Source: JAHJGG01 sp041658785 (lineage in GTDB: Bacteria > Patescibacteriota > Patescibacteriia > Magasanikbacterales > UBA922). Taken from it: DNA of 21,797 nucleotides. Location: assembly GCA_041658785.1 (NCBI GenBank), contig JBAZZL010000018.1, positions 1 through 21,797 on the forward strand. Reading direction: 5' to 3'. The stretch's first letter is position 1. Each line of letters begins with the position of its first letter. A program made the position numbers and the translations under genes. This document shows, piece by piece, positions 1 to 6,851 of this stretch. The notes under the pieces were generated by a model that did not search any database, was not told the DNA's origin, and worked only from the letters and a program-made list of their open reading frames with translations.

Positions 1-56
1 CACCCCTTATCAACTTTCTTCTTTTTAGTCATATTGGATGAGATACATAGGTTACA
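1..56 (-). mobile_element. Possible insertion sequence end with the start of a transposase-like ORF
   Basis: On the minus strand a tip reading TGTAACCTATG (from position 56) leads into ATG ACT AAA AAG AAG AAA (start at 32), which would encode MTKKKKVDKG and runs off the window. A TGT-type tip directly followed by a short leader and a lysine-rich start resembles the left ends of IS3/IS481/IS21-type elements. Only ten codons are visible, so the transposase identity is inferred from layout alone. A second, inverted copy of the tip lies at 100-119. Confidence 0.3.
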
Positions 57-119
57 GTGATTTAACACTCAGATTGTACCACGAATGGCCAGTCCGATGT
101 GTTACCGATGTATGTCATC
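37..119. repeat. Imperfect 20-bp inverted repeat
   Basis: Positions 37-56 and 100-119 are inverted copies of a 20-bp sequence that match at 17 of 20 positions. They are separated by 43 bp. The TGT tips face each other, the opposite of the usual arrangement at the two ends of one element. They may be ends of two neighbouring elements or one end plus a decayed relic. Confidence 0.5.
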
Positions 120-153
120 TTGCGCAGTTGTATTGACAAAAGGGGTATTTTTG

Positions 154-182
154 TTGACAAATTCTTAATAATCTAGTTTAAT
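154..182 (+). promoter_or_regulatory. Sigma70-type promoter of the lone plus-strand gene
   Basis: TTGACA at 154-159 is a perfect -35 box. A 17-bp spacer leads to TTTAAT at 177-182, a five-of-six match to TATAAT. A second TTGACA lies at 133-138. Transcription would start near 189, giving a leader of about 40 nt before the ATG at 229. Confidence 0.7.
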
Positions 183-212
183 ATGATGTTAGTCGCGTTC
201 CAGACCAAACTC

Positions 213-220
213 AAAGGAGA
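213..220 (+). promoter_or_regulatory. Strong Shine-Dalgarno sequence
   Basis: AAAGGAGA ends eight bases before the ATG at 229 and fixes that start. It stands out because almost no other gene in the window has a recognisable ribosome binding site. Confidence 0.75.
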
Positions 221-228
221 GACTGACA

Positions 229-660
229 ATGACATGGACATTGATCGCGGCGCTGATTATAATCGCCCTGTCCTGTTTAATCGTGTGCTTTCTTACCACG
301 ATCGCTCGCGAAATCGAACAGATCATGCACCGCCCCGAACAAGTGAAACAGCGCAAATTCTGCGCGATCTCTGGAGAACCTGTGGTTGGCATCCCGGACC
401 AAATCGTAATAAAATCCAGTAGATCCACTTTCGTCCTATCTGTACTCCGCTGTCATCTACATGATCTCCTTCAAGGTTGCCAACTCCAGGTTGAGAGTCC
501 CAAACCAGGCTATCGCCAGAGTCTGCACTTCATCTTGGAGGAAATCAAGGAAGGAAGCAAGGAAGCGGCCTTTCTGGATCTCCTTTACAGGAGATTGCCT
601 AATGATCCGAATTGTATACAGATCAAATGGGCCATGCGCAACCTTGGTGATACTCAATGA
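229..660 (+). CDS. Hypothetical protein with one N-terminal membrane segment
   Basis: I do not recognise this 143-residue protein. Residues about 4-25 are strongly hydrophobic and would form a signal anchor, followed by a mostly polar region. A cysteine-histidine stretch (RCHLHDLLQGC) lies near residue 75 and a charged helix-like segment near residues 102-120. The start is supported by the Shine-Dalgarno sequence at 213-220. It is the only clear gene on the plus strand and has its own promoter and terminator. Its base composition looks more GC-rich than its neighbours. It could be an acquired gene or a small independently expressed envelope protein; nothing visible gives a function. Confidence 0.7.
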   Translation: MTWTLIAALIIIALSCLIVCFLTTIAREIEQIMHRPEQVKQRKFCAISGEPVVGIPDQIVIKSSRSTFVLSVLRCHLHDLLQGCQLQVESPKPGYRQSLHFILEEIKEGSKEAAFLDLLYRRLPNDPNCIQIKWAMRNLGDTQ

Positions 661-694
661 TAACAGATAACAGCGATAACAGCGGCCGCGCTTC

Positions 695-730
695 GTGATC
701 TGCGCGTACGGGGGCACACGCGCAGATCAC
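695..730 (+). terminator. Perfect 13-bp stem-loop after the plus-strand gene
   Basis: GTGATCTGCGCGT at 695-707 pairs perfectly with 718-730 around a 10-nt loop. There is no T run directly after it, so it may protect the mRNA end or act together with the terminator that follows. Confidence 0.6.
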
Positions 731-736
731 GTCCCC

Positions 737-778
737 AAACACCCAACCACCCTGATATGATTCGGGGGTGTTTTTTTT
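737..778 (+). terminator. Rho-independent terminator
   Basis: AAACACCC at 737-744 pairs with GGGTGTTT at 766-773, and the T run continues to 778. It ends the transcription unit of the plus-strand gene before the convergent minus-strand gene at 794. Confidence 0.7.
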
Positions 779-793
779 ACTTTCAAAGACCGC

Positions 794-1240
794 TTACTCT
801 AATTTTTTCTCGGCGCTCTTCGTTGCTGAATTCTTGGTAAAGGTTCTGTCAAACTCCCAGCCGGCAAAAACGCATAAAATCAAAAACCAAGCAAAACTTA
901 CCCACATTTGCCAACTGCCGTAGAATTGTTTCAATCCGGCAGTATACCCGCCCGCTTGCGGTCCGACAAACAAAGGCAGAGTGATTGTCAAATCCAAGAC
1001 CGCCATCACGAACAAAGAAAGAATACCGAGCAACAATCCTTTCTTAACCGATGGCGGATCCTGCTTAAAATACCATTTGGCCAGCAATAAAACCAAAGGT
1101 ATCATTACTGCCAATTCAATTACATACTGAACCGCGAGCCGGCCCTTTAAGACCGGAACGAACATGATGACTGACCAAATAACGAAGATGAAAACCCAGA
1201 GCAATACGCCAAAGCCCAGGGCGCGTTTGATGTTCACCAT
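794..1240 (-). CDS. Small four-helix membrane protein, hypothetical
   Basis: This 148-residue protein has four predicted transmembrane segments, starting about residues 8-28, 36-54, 69-92 and 114-133, and a lysine-rich C-terminus. The architecture resembles small uncharacterised multipass proteins common in CPR genomes; no catalytic motif is seen. I chose the ATG at 1240 (MVNIKRALG) over an in-frame TTG at 1270, because the upstream stretch enters a 10-bp periodic repeat. It is the last gene of a minus-strand series that includes the restriction-modification pair and the hydrate dehydratase, but about 145 bp of repeats separate it from the latter. Confidence 0.75.
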   Translation of the reverse strand: MVNIKRALGFGVLLWVFIFVIWSVIMFVPVLKGRLAVQYVIELAVMIPLVLLLAKWYFKQDPPSVKKGLLLGILSLFVMAVLDLTITLPLFVGPQAGGYTAGLKQFYGSWQMWVSFAWFLILCVFAGWEFDRTFTKNSATKSAEKKLE

Positions 1241-1260
1241 AGATTTTAGGGTTAAGAATA

Positions 1261-1310
1261 AATGATACAAAATTGAACGAAATTATACGAAATTTAACAA
1301 AATTATTTTG
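1261..1310. repeat. AT-rich array with a 10-bp period
   Basis: Five successive 10-bp units start at 1261, 1271, 1281, 1291 and 1301, with consensus AATTNNACRA. The last unit runs into ATTTTGGCGAT. The same sequence type is found in inverted orientation at 6729-6851, where the matching segment reads ATTTTAGTGAT. The array looks like one arm of that larger element. Confidence 0.65.
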
Positions 1311-1342
1311 GCGATTAATCCGTTCTCCAAATCTTCTTTAAG

Positions 1343-1382
1343 CTTTGAATTACGAAATGTCATTGTCTGTCATTCCTGCGGA
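1343..1382. repeat. Truncated copy of the MITE-like repeat
   Basis: The stretch CTTTGAATTACGAAA followed by TGTCATTGTCTGTCATTC is one terminal arm plus the beginning of the inner palindrome of the repeats at 6016-6147 and 7759-7923. It is cut off at the GCGGA step, four bases from the stop codon of the hydrate dehydratase gene. Confidence 0.75.
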
Positions 1383-1385
1383 TTT

Positions 1386-2177
1386 TTACATCTCTTTCCA
1401 CAATTTCCCAGACTCGCCAATCAAATCTTCCGCATTATAAAAAACACCCGCTTTCTTATACAATCGGTCGCCAAGCAAACCATTCAGATACGCGCCGGCC
1501 AACGCTGAAACAAGAATATCATTGGTTGCAGACAAAGCGCCAATAATTCCCGCGAGCACATCGCCGGTGCCGCCCTTGGTCATGCCGACATTTCCGGTTT
1601 TATTCGCGTATAGTTCATGGCCGTCGCTGATATAATCAACCGCGCCTTTCAAGACTACGACGCAACCATACTTTTCGGCCATGTCGCGCACATTCCGGGC
1701 GGTTGCCTCCACTCCAAAGACATTTATAAACTCGCGGGAGTGCGGCGTGACAATAGAATTTTTATGCAGACAGCTCGGTTTGACATGCCACAGGGCAGTG
1801 GCATCAACAACTATTTTTTTTTCTGGATGTTTGTGAAGAATATCATGCACCAGGCCGACAGTATCTCCGGTTTCTGGCATGCCCGGCCCGATAATTATTG
1901 AATCAACCAAAGCAATTGTGTCCCATAGTTCTTTTTTTCCAATGGCAATAAATGCCGCGATCTCGCTTCTAAGCTTATTAATAAGTTTCATGTTATTGTC
2001 GCTGGAATGGACATAAACCATGTCAACGATCCGAGACGCCGCTTGAACAGTCAGTAAAAGCGCGCCATGGTATTTTTTTGAACCGGCAATAATCAAAATA
2101 CGGCCGTTCTGGCCCTTATGCGAATTTGGCAGCGGTTTTTTTAATTTTGTTAAGATTGTTTTATCTATTATCTTCAT
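1386..2177 (-). CDS. nnrD: ADP-dependent NAD(P)H-hydrate dehydratase (YjeF C-terminal family)
   Basis: The enzyme converts damaged, hydrated NAD(P)H back to NAD(P)H using ADP, in the cytoplasm. It has the ribokinase-like fold motifs of the family in order: GRILIIAGS near residue 25, IIIGPGM near 95, VVDATAL near 123, VTPHSREF near 143, VVLKGAVD near 174 and the diagnostic KGGTGDVLAG at 201-210. At 263 residues it is the usual length of the dehydratase domain alone; the epimerase half (NnrE) found fused in many bacteria is absent. The ATG at 2177 is preferred to an in-frame TTG at 2222, which would lie inside the upstream nuclease gene. It follows the restriction endonuclease by 23 bp and may be co-transcribed with it. 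Confidence 0.92.
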   Translation of the reverse strand: MKIIDKTILTKLKKPLPNSHKGQNGRILIIAGSKKYHGALLLTVQAASRIVDMVYVHSSDNNMKLINKLRSEIAAFIAIGKKELWDTIALVDSIIIGPGMPETGDTVGLVHDILHKHPEKKIVVDATALWHVKPSCLHKNSIVTPHSREFINVFGVEATARNVRDMAEKYGCVVVLKGAVDYISDGHELYANKTGNVGMTKGGTGDVLAGIIGALSATNDILVSALAGAYLNGLLGDRLYKKAGVFYNAEDLIGESGKLWKEM

Positions 2178-2200
2178 ATTTGCCGCAATAAAAATAAATA

Positions 2201-2864
2201 CTACACCTCTTTCCTCTCCCAAAATTTTCTTACTTTCTTGAAGTGCTTAATTCGTTCAGTGATTTTGCCGATTTCCCTCGGATAAAATTCAAACAGATTA
2301 TCACATAAGTCAAGCATCCATTTTTTACGGCTATTTTTCGGCACAACGGTAATGTGATTGGAATTTGCAATTTGAATTTGACCCCAACCGAGTGCGCCGA
2401 GTGTAAGGCAATTCCACGATAAAAATTCTATCAGCGCAAATGTCACCTTTTTTATTTTTGCTGCAGACCCTTCAATATTATACGCGACATTGAGTATCAC
2501 AAAATGATTTTTATCATCCTCATAAAAGCGAGATATGCGTTCTACTGATGTTAGGTTTGGCATGTTAAACTTTGTATCCAATCTGTGTGTTTTTACATCC
2601 ACAATATAATAAAAATCGTCTTTGTCGGTAAACGCAAGATCTGCCATAGCCCTACGCGCGAAAGAAGATGAATATTCCTTTACCAAATCGCCCATAATTT
2701 TTCCAAAATTCTCCACAAGAATACTTTCAATCGCGTCGCCAACCGCACGCGGGCTTTGCGCCATTCTGCTCGATAAAAATTCTGGCTGACTGTTGAGAAA
2801 CTGTAAAAATTTTTTTCTCTATATCTTTGTAGTGATTCTGAAAAAAGATAATGCTCTTTTTCAT
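2201..2864 (-). CDS. Type II restriction endonuclease, PD-(D/E)XK type, reading frame interrupted by +1 base in an A7 run
   Basis: The uninterrupted part (2201-2764, 187 residues) contains ADLAFTD...YYIVDVKTH, a D-x(n)-DVK active site (D42, D56, K58 of that part). Its spacing and flanking sequence resemble HincII/EcoRV-type nucleases. The natural start appears to be the ATG at 2862-2864, which overlaps the methyltransferase stop as ATGA. That frame reads MKKSIIFFQNHYKDIEKK and then leaves the nuclease frame. Removing one base from the A7 run (T7 at 2810-2816 on the plus strand) joins it to FLQFLNSQPEFLSSRMAQS and gives a continuous protein of about 220 residues. The break may be a sequencing error, phase variation or a true mutation. 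If translation starts only at 2764, the first 33 residues are lost but the catalytic motif remains. Cleavage site is unknown; it presumably matches the neighbouring methyltransferase. Confidence 0.75.
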
Positions 2865-3916
2865 ACCTGCACGAAATTAGTAAAAAGACTTTTCTGCTTT
2901 GCGTAACTCGGCTTTCTAATAGTTTTGTCAAATTCAACAATTTTTTCTTTTGGTTTACTCCCATTCCCGTTTTGCAGAGCTGTGGTGTTTCTTTCCCAAA
3001 AAATACCATTTGAATACCCCTGTATTGCGTCATCGTATTCGGCCATGCTAAGCCGTTTCTCGGAGACGCATGAATAAAACTCATCAAGTTCAATACCGAC
3101 ATACTGTCGATTGAGTTTTTTCGCTACGACTGAAGTTGTTCCAGAACCAAGGAATGGATCAAAAACAATTTGCCCGGGTTTTGAGCTTGCGAGGATGGCT
3201 TTTGCCACCAATTTTTCTGGTTTTTGGGTTGGGTGATCCGTATTTTCCGGCATGCTCCAAAATGGAACTGTCAAGTCTGTCCAAAGATTTGACGGATGAG
3301 TCAATCGATACTTTCCATCTTCCTCATCTTCCCAATCTTTCGGTTCTCCACTATCATTTTTATACGGAGCGATAACCTTTCTTTTTGATTTTACCGCGTC
3401 TACGTCAAAGTAATAATCTTCGGACATCGTACAAAACCAAATATCCTCGGAACAATTTTTCCAATTGCTTTTTGCGCCTCTGCCTTTTTCACGTTCCCAC
3501 GTAATTCTATTTTGAATATGAAAATATTTACTTGCCACCGCAAAAATTGCTGAAGAGGATTTCCAGTCCCCACAGATATATATTGATGCCTCTGGTTTAA
3601 GAAGAGGCGCCAATTTACTCACCCATTGGTCAAGCCAGTTAACATACTCTTTATATTCCATTTCTTTGAAAGTATTGGAGTTAAATGTTTTATTGAGATT
3701 ATATGGAGGGTCGACAAAGACTAAATCAATAAATTTCTTTGGCAGTAATTCCAAAATTTTGAATGTATCTCCGTTGATAGTTTTATTAAGTATGCTCGTA
3801 AGATCAACATTTGTTTTAACCTTAATATAACGCTTTTTAAGCGCATTAATTTCGCTGTTATCAAGAGTAATAGTTTGATTTCTCGGCGCACGTTGTTTAT
3901 CCGAAGGATTCACCAT
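2861..3916 (-). CDS. Type II DNA adenine-N6 methyltransferase, beta class
   Basis: The 351-residue protein carries the catalytic DPPY at 69-72 and the S-adenosylmethionine motif FDPFLGSGT at 252-260 near the C-terminus. This IV-then-I order defines beta-class amino-methyltransferases. The central EREKGRGAKSNWKNCSEDIW segment (141-160) is typical of type II adenine methyltransferases. It would protect host DNA against the nuclease encoded immediately downstream; the two genes overlap by four bases (ATGA), which suggests translational coupling. The recognition sequence cannot be read from the sequence with confidence. The ATG at 3916 has no Shine-Dalgarno sequence, but a promoter-like signal lies just upstream. 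Confidence 0.93.
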   Translation of the reverse strand: MVNPSDKQRAPRNQTITLDNSEINALKKRYIKVKTNVDLTSILNKTINGDTFKILELLPKKFIDLVFVDPPYNLNKTFNSNTFKEMEYKEYVNWLDQWVSKLAPLLKPEASIYICGDWKSSSAIFAVASKYFHIQNRITWEREKGRGAKSNWKNCSEDIWFCTMSEDYYFDVDAVKSKRKVIAPYKNDSGEPKDWEDEEDGKYRLTHPSNLWTDLTVPFWSMPENTDHPTQKPEKLVAKAILASSKPGQIVFDPFLGSGTTSVVAKKLNRQYVGIELDEFYSCVSEKRLSMAEYDDAIQGYSNGIFWERNTTALQNGNGSKPKEKIVEFDKTIRKPSYAKQKSLFTNFVQV

Positions 3917-3925
3917 ACTGTCTGT

Positions 3926-3954
3926 ATTGTACTAGATATAAATGTTTTCGTAAA
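3926..3954 (-). promoter_or_regulatory. Possible promoter of the restriction-modification operon
   Basis: On the minus strand TTTACG (3954-3949) and TACAAT (3931-3926) are separated by 17 bp. The -10 box ends nine bases before the ATG at 3916, so the mRNA would be nearly leaderless. That would agree with the missing ribosome binding site. Confidence 0.35.
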
Positions 3955-4039
3955 TCTTCTTCAAAATCGTCCCGCCTCGAGAATACAAGCCAAATTTTGA
4001 GTATAGCGCCCAAAGTTGCGTTTCTAAATTGATTACACT

Positions 4040-5923
4040 TTAGTCAAATTTCACAATCTGGTCAGGCGGTATCGGTTCTGGTTTTTTATTTTGTTCAGGA
4101 TTTGCGCCCTGGGGCTGCGTTCCAGAAACAGAATGACTAGGCAAGGCTGTTTGCGGGCCATTCCCGAGCATTATCTTTGAATCCCATTCTGAATTTCTTT
4201 TTTTCTTTCTTCGCCTTCGCTTTTTCTTTTTTTGTTCCGACCCATCCCAATTTCCTTGTCCGGGCATTGATTGCCTGTTTTCAGTTTTTTTCTCAAAAGT
4301 TCCTTTTTTAAATTCATTGCTTTGTTCTGCCCGAAGCATATCTGCGCCGCTCTCCACTTTCTCATCTTTGAGTGGTGGAGCGCTTGCCGGCAGAGCTTGT
4401 CTGCCGGCAGAAAACGATCCATGGCCGGGTTTGTTGTAATCGCGGGTTGGCGCCGGCGGCGGCAATAAATCTTTAAGTGATATAGTCTTGGCTGGCTCTG
4501 GCGGCAATGGAGCTTTTGCTTCCCATTTTTTGCCGCTCCTTTTATTATTCTTGTCTAAATATTCAACTTTGGTTTTATTTAATCCGCCGCCATCGTCCTC
4601 CCCTTCCCCATCCTCCTCATCACTGTCCATTCCGCTCCATCGGGTAATTTTTTCTTCTATTTCAGCTCGTCCTTTGGCATAACGTTCACGAGATACTCTA
4701 ATAACTTTTTCCGCTGATTCTGTTCGTAGCCGGATTGGCGGCAAGGTAATCGCGCTGAAAGGCTGCGATGCGACACCATCAATCATTAATTTCAAAAAAA
4801 TATTGTATTTTGATAAATTGACCAAATCTTCTTCTATAAACGTCGGCGCATATTCTTTTGCCAGCAACTCCGCATCGGCCCCGCCAACCCGAAATGAAAT
4901 CATGGAGCCAACATTGCCAAATACCGCGTCGCTGACTGCCTCGTCAAGCTGCATTACATACTGATGCGCCATAATCAAGCTCAATCTATACTTTCTTGCT
5001 TCTGACAGAATATTGGCGAAACTGGAAGTGGCGAAGTTCTGGAACTCATCCACATACAAAAAGAAATCCTTTCGCTTATCTTCCGGCATATCCACTCTTT
5101 CCATTGCCGCGAGCTGGATTTTGGTAATCAACATTCCCCCCAGCAGTCTGCTATTGTCTTCTCCAATCCGTCCTTTGGCCAAATTCATGATCAATATCTT
5201 GTTGTTATCCATAATGTCGCGAATATTGATGGTGGATTTGACCTGCGCCACCATATTGCGGATTATGTTGGCTGACAAAAACTGGCCGATTTTGTTTTGA
5301 ATCGGCGCGACCGCTTCTTGCGCGTACCGCTCGTTATAACTGGCGAACTCATTCTGCCAAAAGGCCTTGATTACAGGATCAGTCAATTTGCCAATAACTC
5401 GCTTGCGGTATTTTTTATCAGACAGCAGGCGATTGATGCCAAGCAGGGTTGAGCCCGGATAATCTAACAATGCAAACAAAGTATTGTTCAAAATATATTC
5501 CATTCTGGAACTCCACATGTCTATCCAAATTTTCTTGAATATGCTCATGAGCCCGGCGGCGATCAGATGCTTTTGTTCTTCGGTTTTTACTTCCAAAACA
5601 TTAAATCCGATTGGGTGCTGCACATCCGCCGGATTAAAATAAATAACGTCGTTGATGCGTTTTGGCGGTATAAAATCAATAATCTTTTCCGCAAAATCGC
5701 CATGCGGATCCACAATTCCCACGCCATGCCCCATGTAAATATCATGCAATACCATATTCTCAAGCATGGTTGTCTTACCCATTCCGGTCTTGCCCACCAC
5801 ATACATATGGCGGCGGCGGTCATCTGTCTTGATGCCAAAACGCCGCAGTCTATTGCGGTAATTGGTCGCGGCAAATAAGCAGATATTCTGCTCTTCGGCT
5901 TTTTCATCGCCTTTTTTAATCAT
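4040..5923 (-). CDS. VirD4/TraG/VirB4-like P-loop ATPase (type IV secretion or DNA-pumping family)
   Basis: This is an ATPase of the conjugation/type IV secretion superfamily in the form common in CPR genomes. It has an RRHMYVVGKTGMGKTT Walker A region, IVDPHGDF shortly after, and a KDFFLYVDEFQNF Walker B/DEFQ motif, followed by a conserved AHQYVMQL stretch. The C-terminal third is proline-rich and very basic (KKKKRRRRKKKR), perhaps a DNA- or partner-binding tail. The ATG at 5923 (MIKKGDEK) is chosen, giving about 627 residues. The reading frame stays open upstream to 6172, but that stretch translates a genomic repeat. An in-frame palindrome lies at 4385-4411. CPR homologues are often found near type IV pilus or DNA-uptake genes, but none is visible here. 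Confidence 0.88.
   Translation of the reverse strand: MIKKGDEKAEEQNICLFAATNYRNRLRRFGIKTDDRRRHMYVVGKTGMGKTTMLENMVLHDIYMGHGVGIVDPHGDFAEKIIDFIPPKRINDVIYFNPADVQHPIGFNVLEVKTEEQKHLIAAGLMSIFKKIWIDMWSSRMEYILNNTLFALLDYPGSTLLGINRLLSDKKYRKRVIGKLTDPVIKAFWQNEFASYNERYAQEAVAPIQNKIGQFLSANIIRNMVAQVKSTINIRDIMDNNKILIMNLAKGRIGEDNSRLLGGMLITKIQLAAMERVDMPEDKRKDFFLYVDEFQNFATSSFANILSEARKYRLSLIMAHQYVMQLDEAVSDAVFGNVGSMISFRVGGADAELLAKEYAPTFIEEDLVNLSKYNIFLKLMIDGVASQPFSAITLPPIRLRTESAEKVIRVSRERYAKGRAEIEEKITRWSGMDSDEEDGEGEDDGGGLNKTKVEYLDKNNKRSGKKWEAKAPLPPEPAKTISLKDLLPPPAPTRDYNKPGHGSFSAGRQALPASAPPLKDEKVESGADMLRAEQSNEFKKGTFEKKTENRQSMPGQGNWDGSEQKKKKRRRRKKKRNSEWDSKIMLGNGPQTALPSHSVSGTQPQGANPEQNKKPEPIPPDQIVKFD
4385..4411. repeat. 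GC-rich palindromic element inside the ATPase gene
   Basis: Two copies of the palindrome TGCCGGCAGA lie 7 bp apart and are read in frame as AGRQALPAS. The same core (TGCCGGC) occurs in frame in a gvpL/F gene at 12692-12703. Confidence 0.65.
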
Positions 5924-5963
5924 GTGGGGACTGGGCATATAAATCATTAAACACGAAACACGC

Positions 5964-5988
5964 ATCACAAGACATTTTGTCTTGTGAT
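5964..5988. other. Perfect 11-bp hairpin upstream of the ATPase
   Basis: ATCACAAGACA (5964-5974) and its exact inverse (5978-5988) flank a TTT loop. It lies about 40 bp before the chosen ATPase start. It could be an operator or a mRNA leader hairpin; there is no T run to make it a terminator. Confidence 0.5.
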
Positions 5989-6015
5989 ATGGGACTGTCG
6001 CCAAATAAGGTTTAC

Positions 6016-6147
6016 TGTCATTCCCGTCCCCGCCTGCGCGAGGGTAAACTCCGGCGGAATCCAGAATTTGGCTAAAATAAGAGAGCGACTGGATTCCCGC
6101 CTCCGCGGGAATGACAAATAATGACGTTTCGTAATTCAAAGTAATTA
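6016..6147. repeat. MITE-like palindromic repeat, copy with one terminal arm
   Basis: The inner palindrome runs from TGTCATTCCCG (6016) to CGGGAATGACA (6106-6116), with nested arms ending AATCCAG and starting CTGGATTCC. The right terminal arm TTTCGTAATTC...GTAATTA (6127-6147) matches that of the complete copy at 7759-7923. The left terminal arm is missing. The element ends three bases before the stop codon of the AMMECR1 gene. Confidence 0.85.
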
Positions 6148-6149
6148 TA

Positions 6150-6722
6150 TCAAAAATCCTGCTTTTCTCCAAACACTTCCGCCTGATAGGTCAAAATTTC
6201 TAATTTCCCGCTCCTCCATTCATCTGGCGGCAGATCCGCTTTCATGCACAGTGAAGACAAAAATTCCTGCTTATCTCTTAAATCTTCCCAAACTTGCGGC
6301 AAATAGGTGGCGGAATTAAAGCCTTTTTTCAAAATCACTCCGTCTTGCAAGGGACGGAGCTTGTTTAATAAATCTTCGGCTGAAGCATATTCCAATTTTT
6401 CCGGCTTAGTTAAAACCGACACTTCTATCTCAACTTCAGCCAGTTCTTGATGAGTAAGCCGCGGAAAGCGCGGATCATCAAATGCCGCAGCCAAAGCATT
6501 ATCAATCACATCTAAATAAACCGCCTGAATCGGTTCAATATGCCCAATGCATCCGCGCAATTGTCCGTGTTTACGCAAAGTTACGAACGCGCCTCGTTCT
6601 TCTTTTAATTCTGCATCAGGCAATTCCGACTCGCTGACCGCCAGCTTGGCGCCAGTTTGGAAATATGATTCAAGCGTCCTGCGGGCGAGGATTAAAAGAT
6701 ATTCTTGCGTTAATTTATTCAT
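6150..6722 (-). CDS. amrA: AMMECR1 domain protein (AmmeMemoRadiSam system protein A)
   Basis: The 190-residue protein has the AMMECR1 core, including the diagnostic LRGCIGHIEP near residue 55, FDDPRFPRLT near 81, EIEVSVLTKPE near 97 and a Y-LPQVWED motif in the second half. Length fits the stand-alone bacterial/archaeal family. The molecular function is not settled; the gene recurs with a Memo-family protein and a radical SAM enzyme. The radical SAM partner is the next gene upstream, but no Memo gene is present between or around them. The ATG at 6722 has no clear ribosome binding site. Confidence 0.93.
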   Translation of the reverse strand: MNKLTQEYLLILARRTLESYFQTGAKLAVSESELPDAELKEERGAFVTLRKHGQLRGCIGHIEPIQAVYLDVIDNALAAAFDDPRFPRLTHQELAEVEIEVSVLTKPEKLEYASAEDLLNKLRPLQDGVILKKGFNSATYLPQVWEDLRDKQEFLSSLCMKADLPPDEWRSGKLEILTYQAEVFGEKQDF

Positions 6723-6728
6723 AAACTT

Positions 6729-6851
6729 AAAAAATTAAACAAAATTGAATAAAATTTTTACCACACTCTTATCACTAAAATAATTTTGTCCAATTTTGCA
6801 TAATTCTGTTTAATTTTTTGCAATTTATTTCAATTTTGTTTAGTTTTTTTA
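6729..6851. repeat. AT-rich inverted arrays with a 10-bp period
   Basis: From 6781 to 6850 seven 10-bp units follow the pattern YAATTTTGTY without a phase slip. At 6729-6757 the complementary pattern AAAATTNAAY runs in inverse orientation. The two arms could fold into an imperfect hairpin of about 28 bp around a non-repetitive centre. The element fills the whole gap between the radical SAM stop codon and the AMMECR1 start. A one-arm relative lies at 1261-1310. Confidence 0.75.

Noticed and set aside
2680..3102. 140-residue minus-strand frame across the methyltransferase-nuclease junction
   Set aside because: It is a third frame overlapping both genes and has no family features. The junction is better explained by a one-base shift between the other two frames.
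5924..6172. N-terminal extension of the VirD4-like ATPase
   Set aside because: The extra residues (including VIPAEAGIQ) translate the MITE-like repeat and overlap the AMMECR1 gene; the conserved part begins after the ATG at 5923.
6729..6851. CRISPR-like array
   Set aside because: Units are only 10 bp, degenerate and contiguous, with no spacers and no cas genes in the window.
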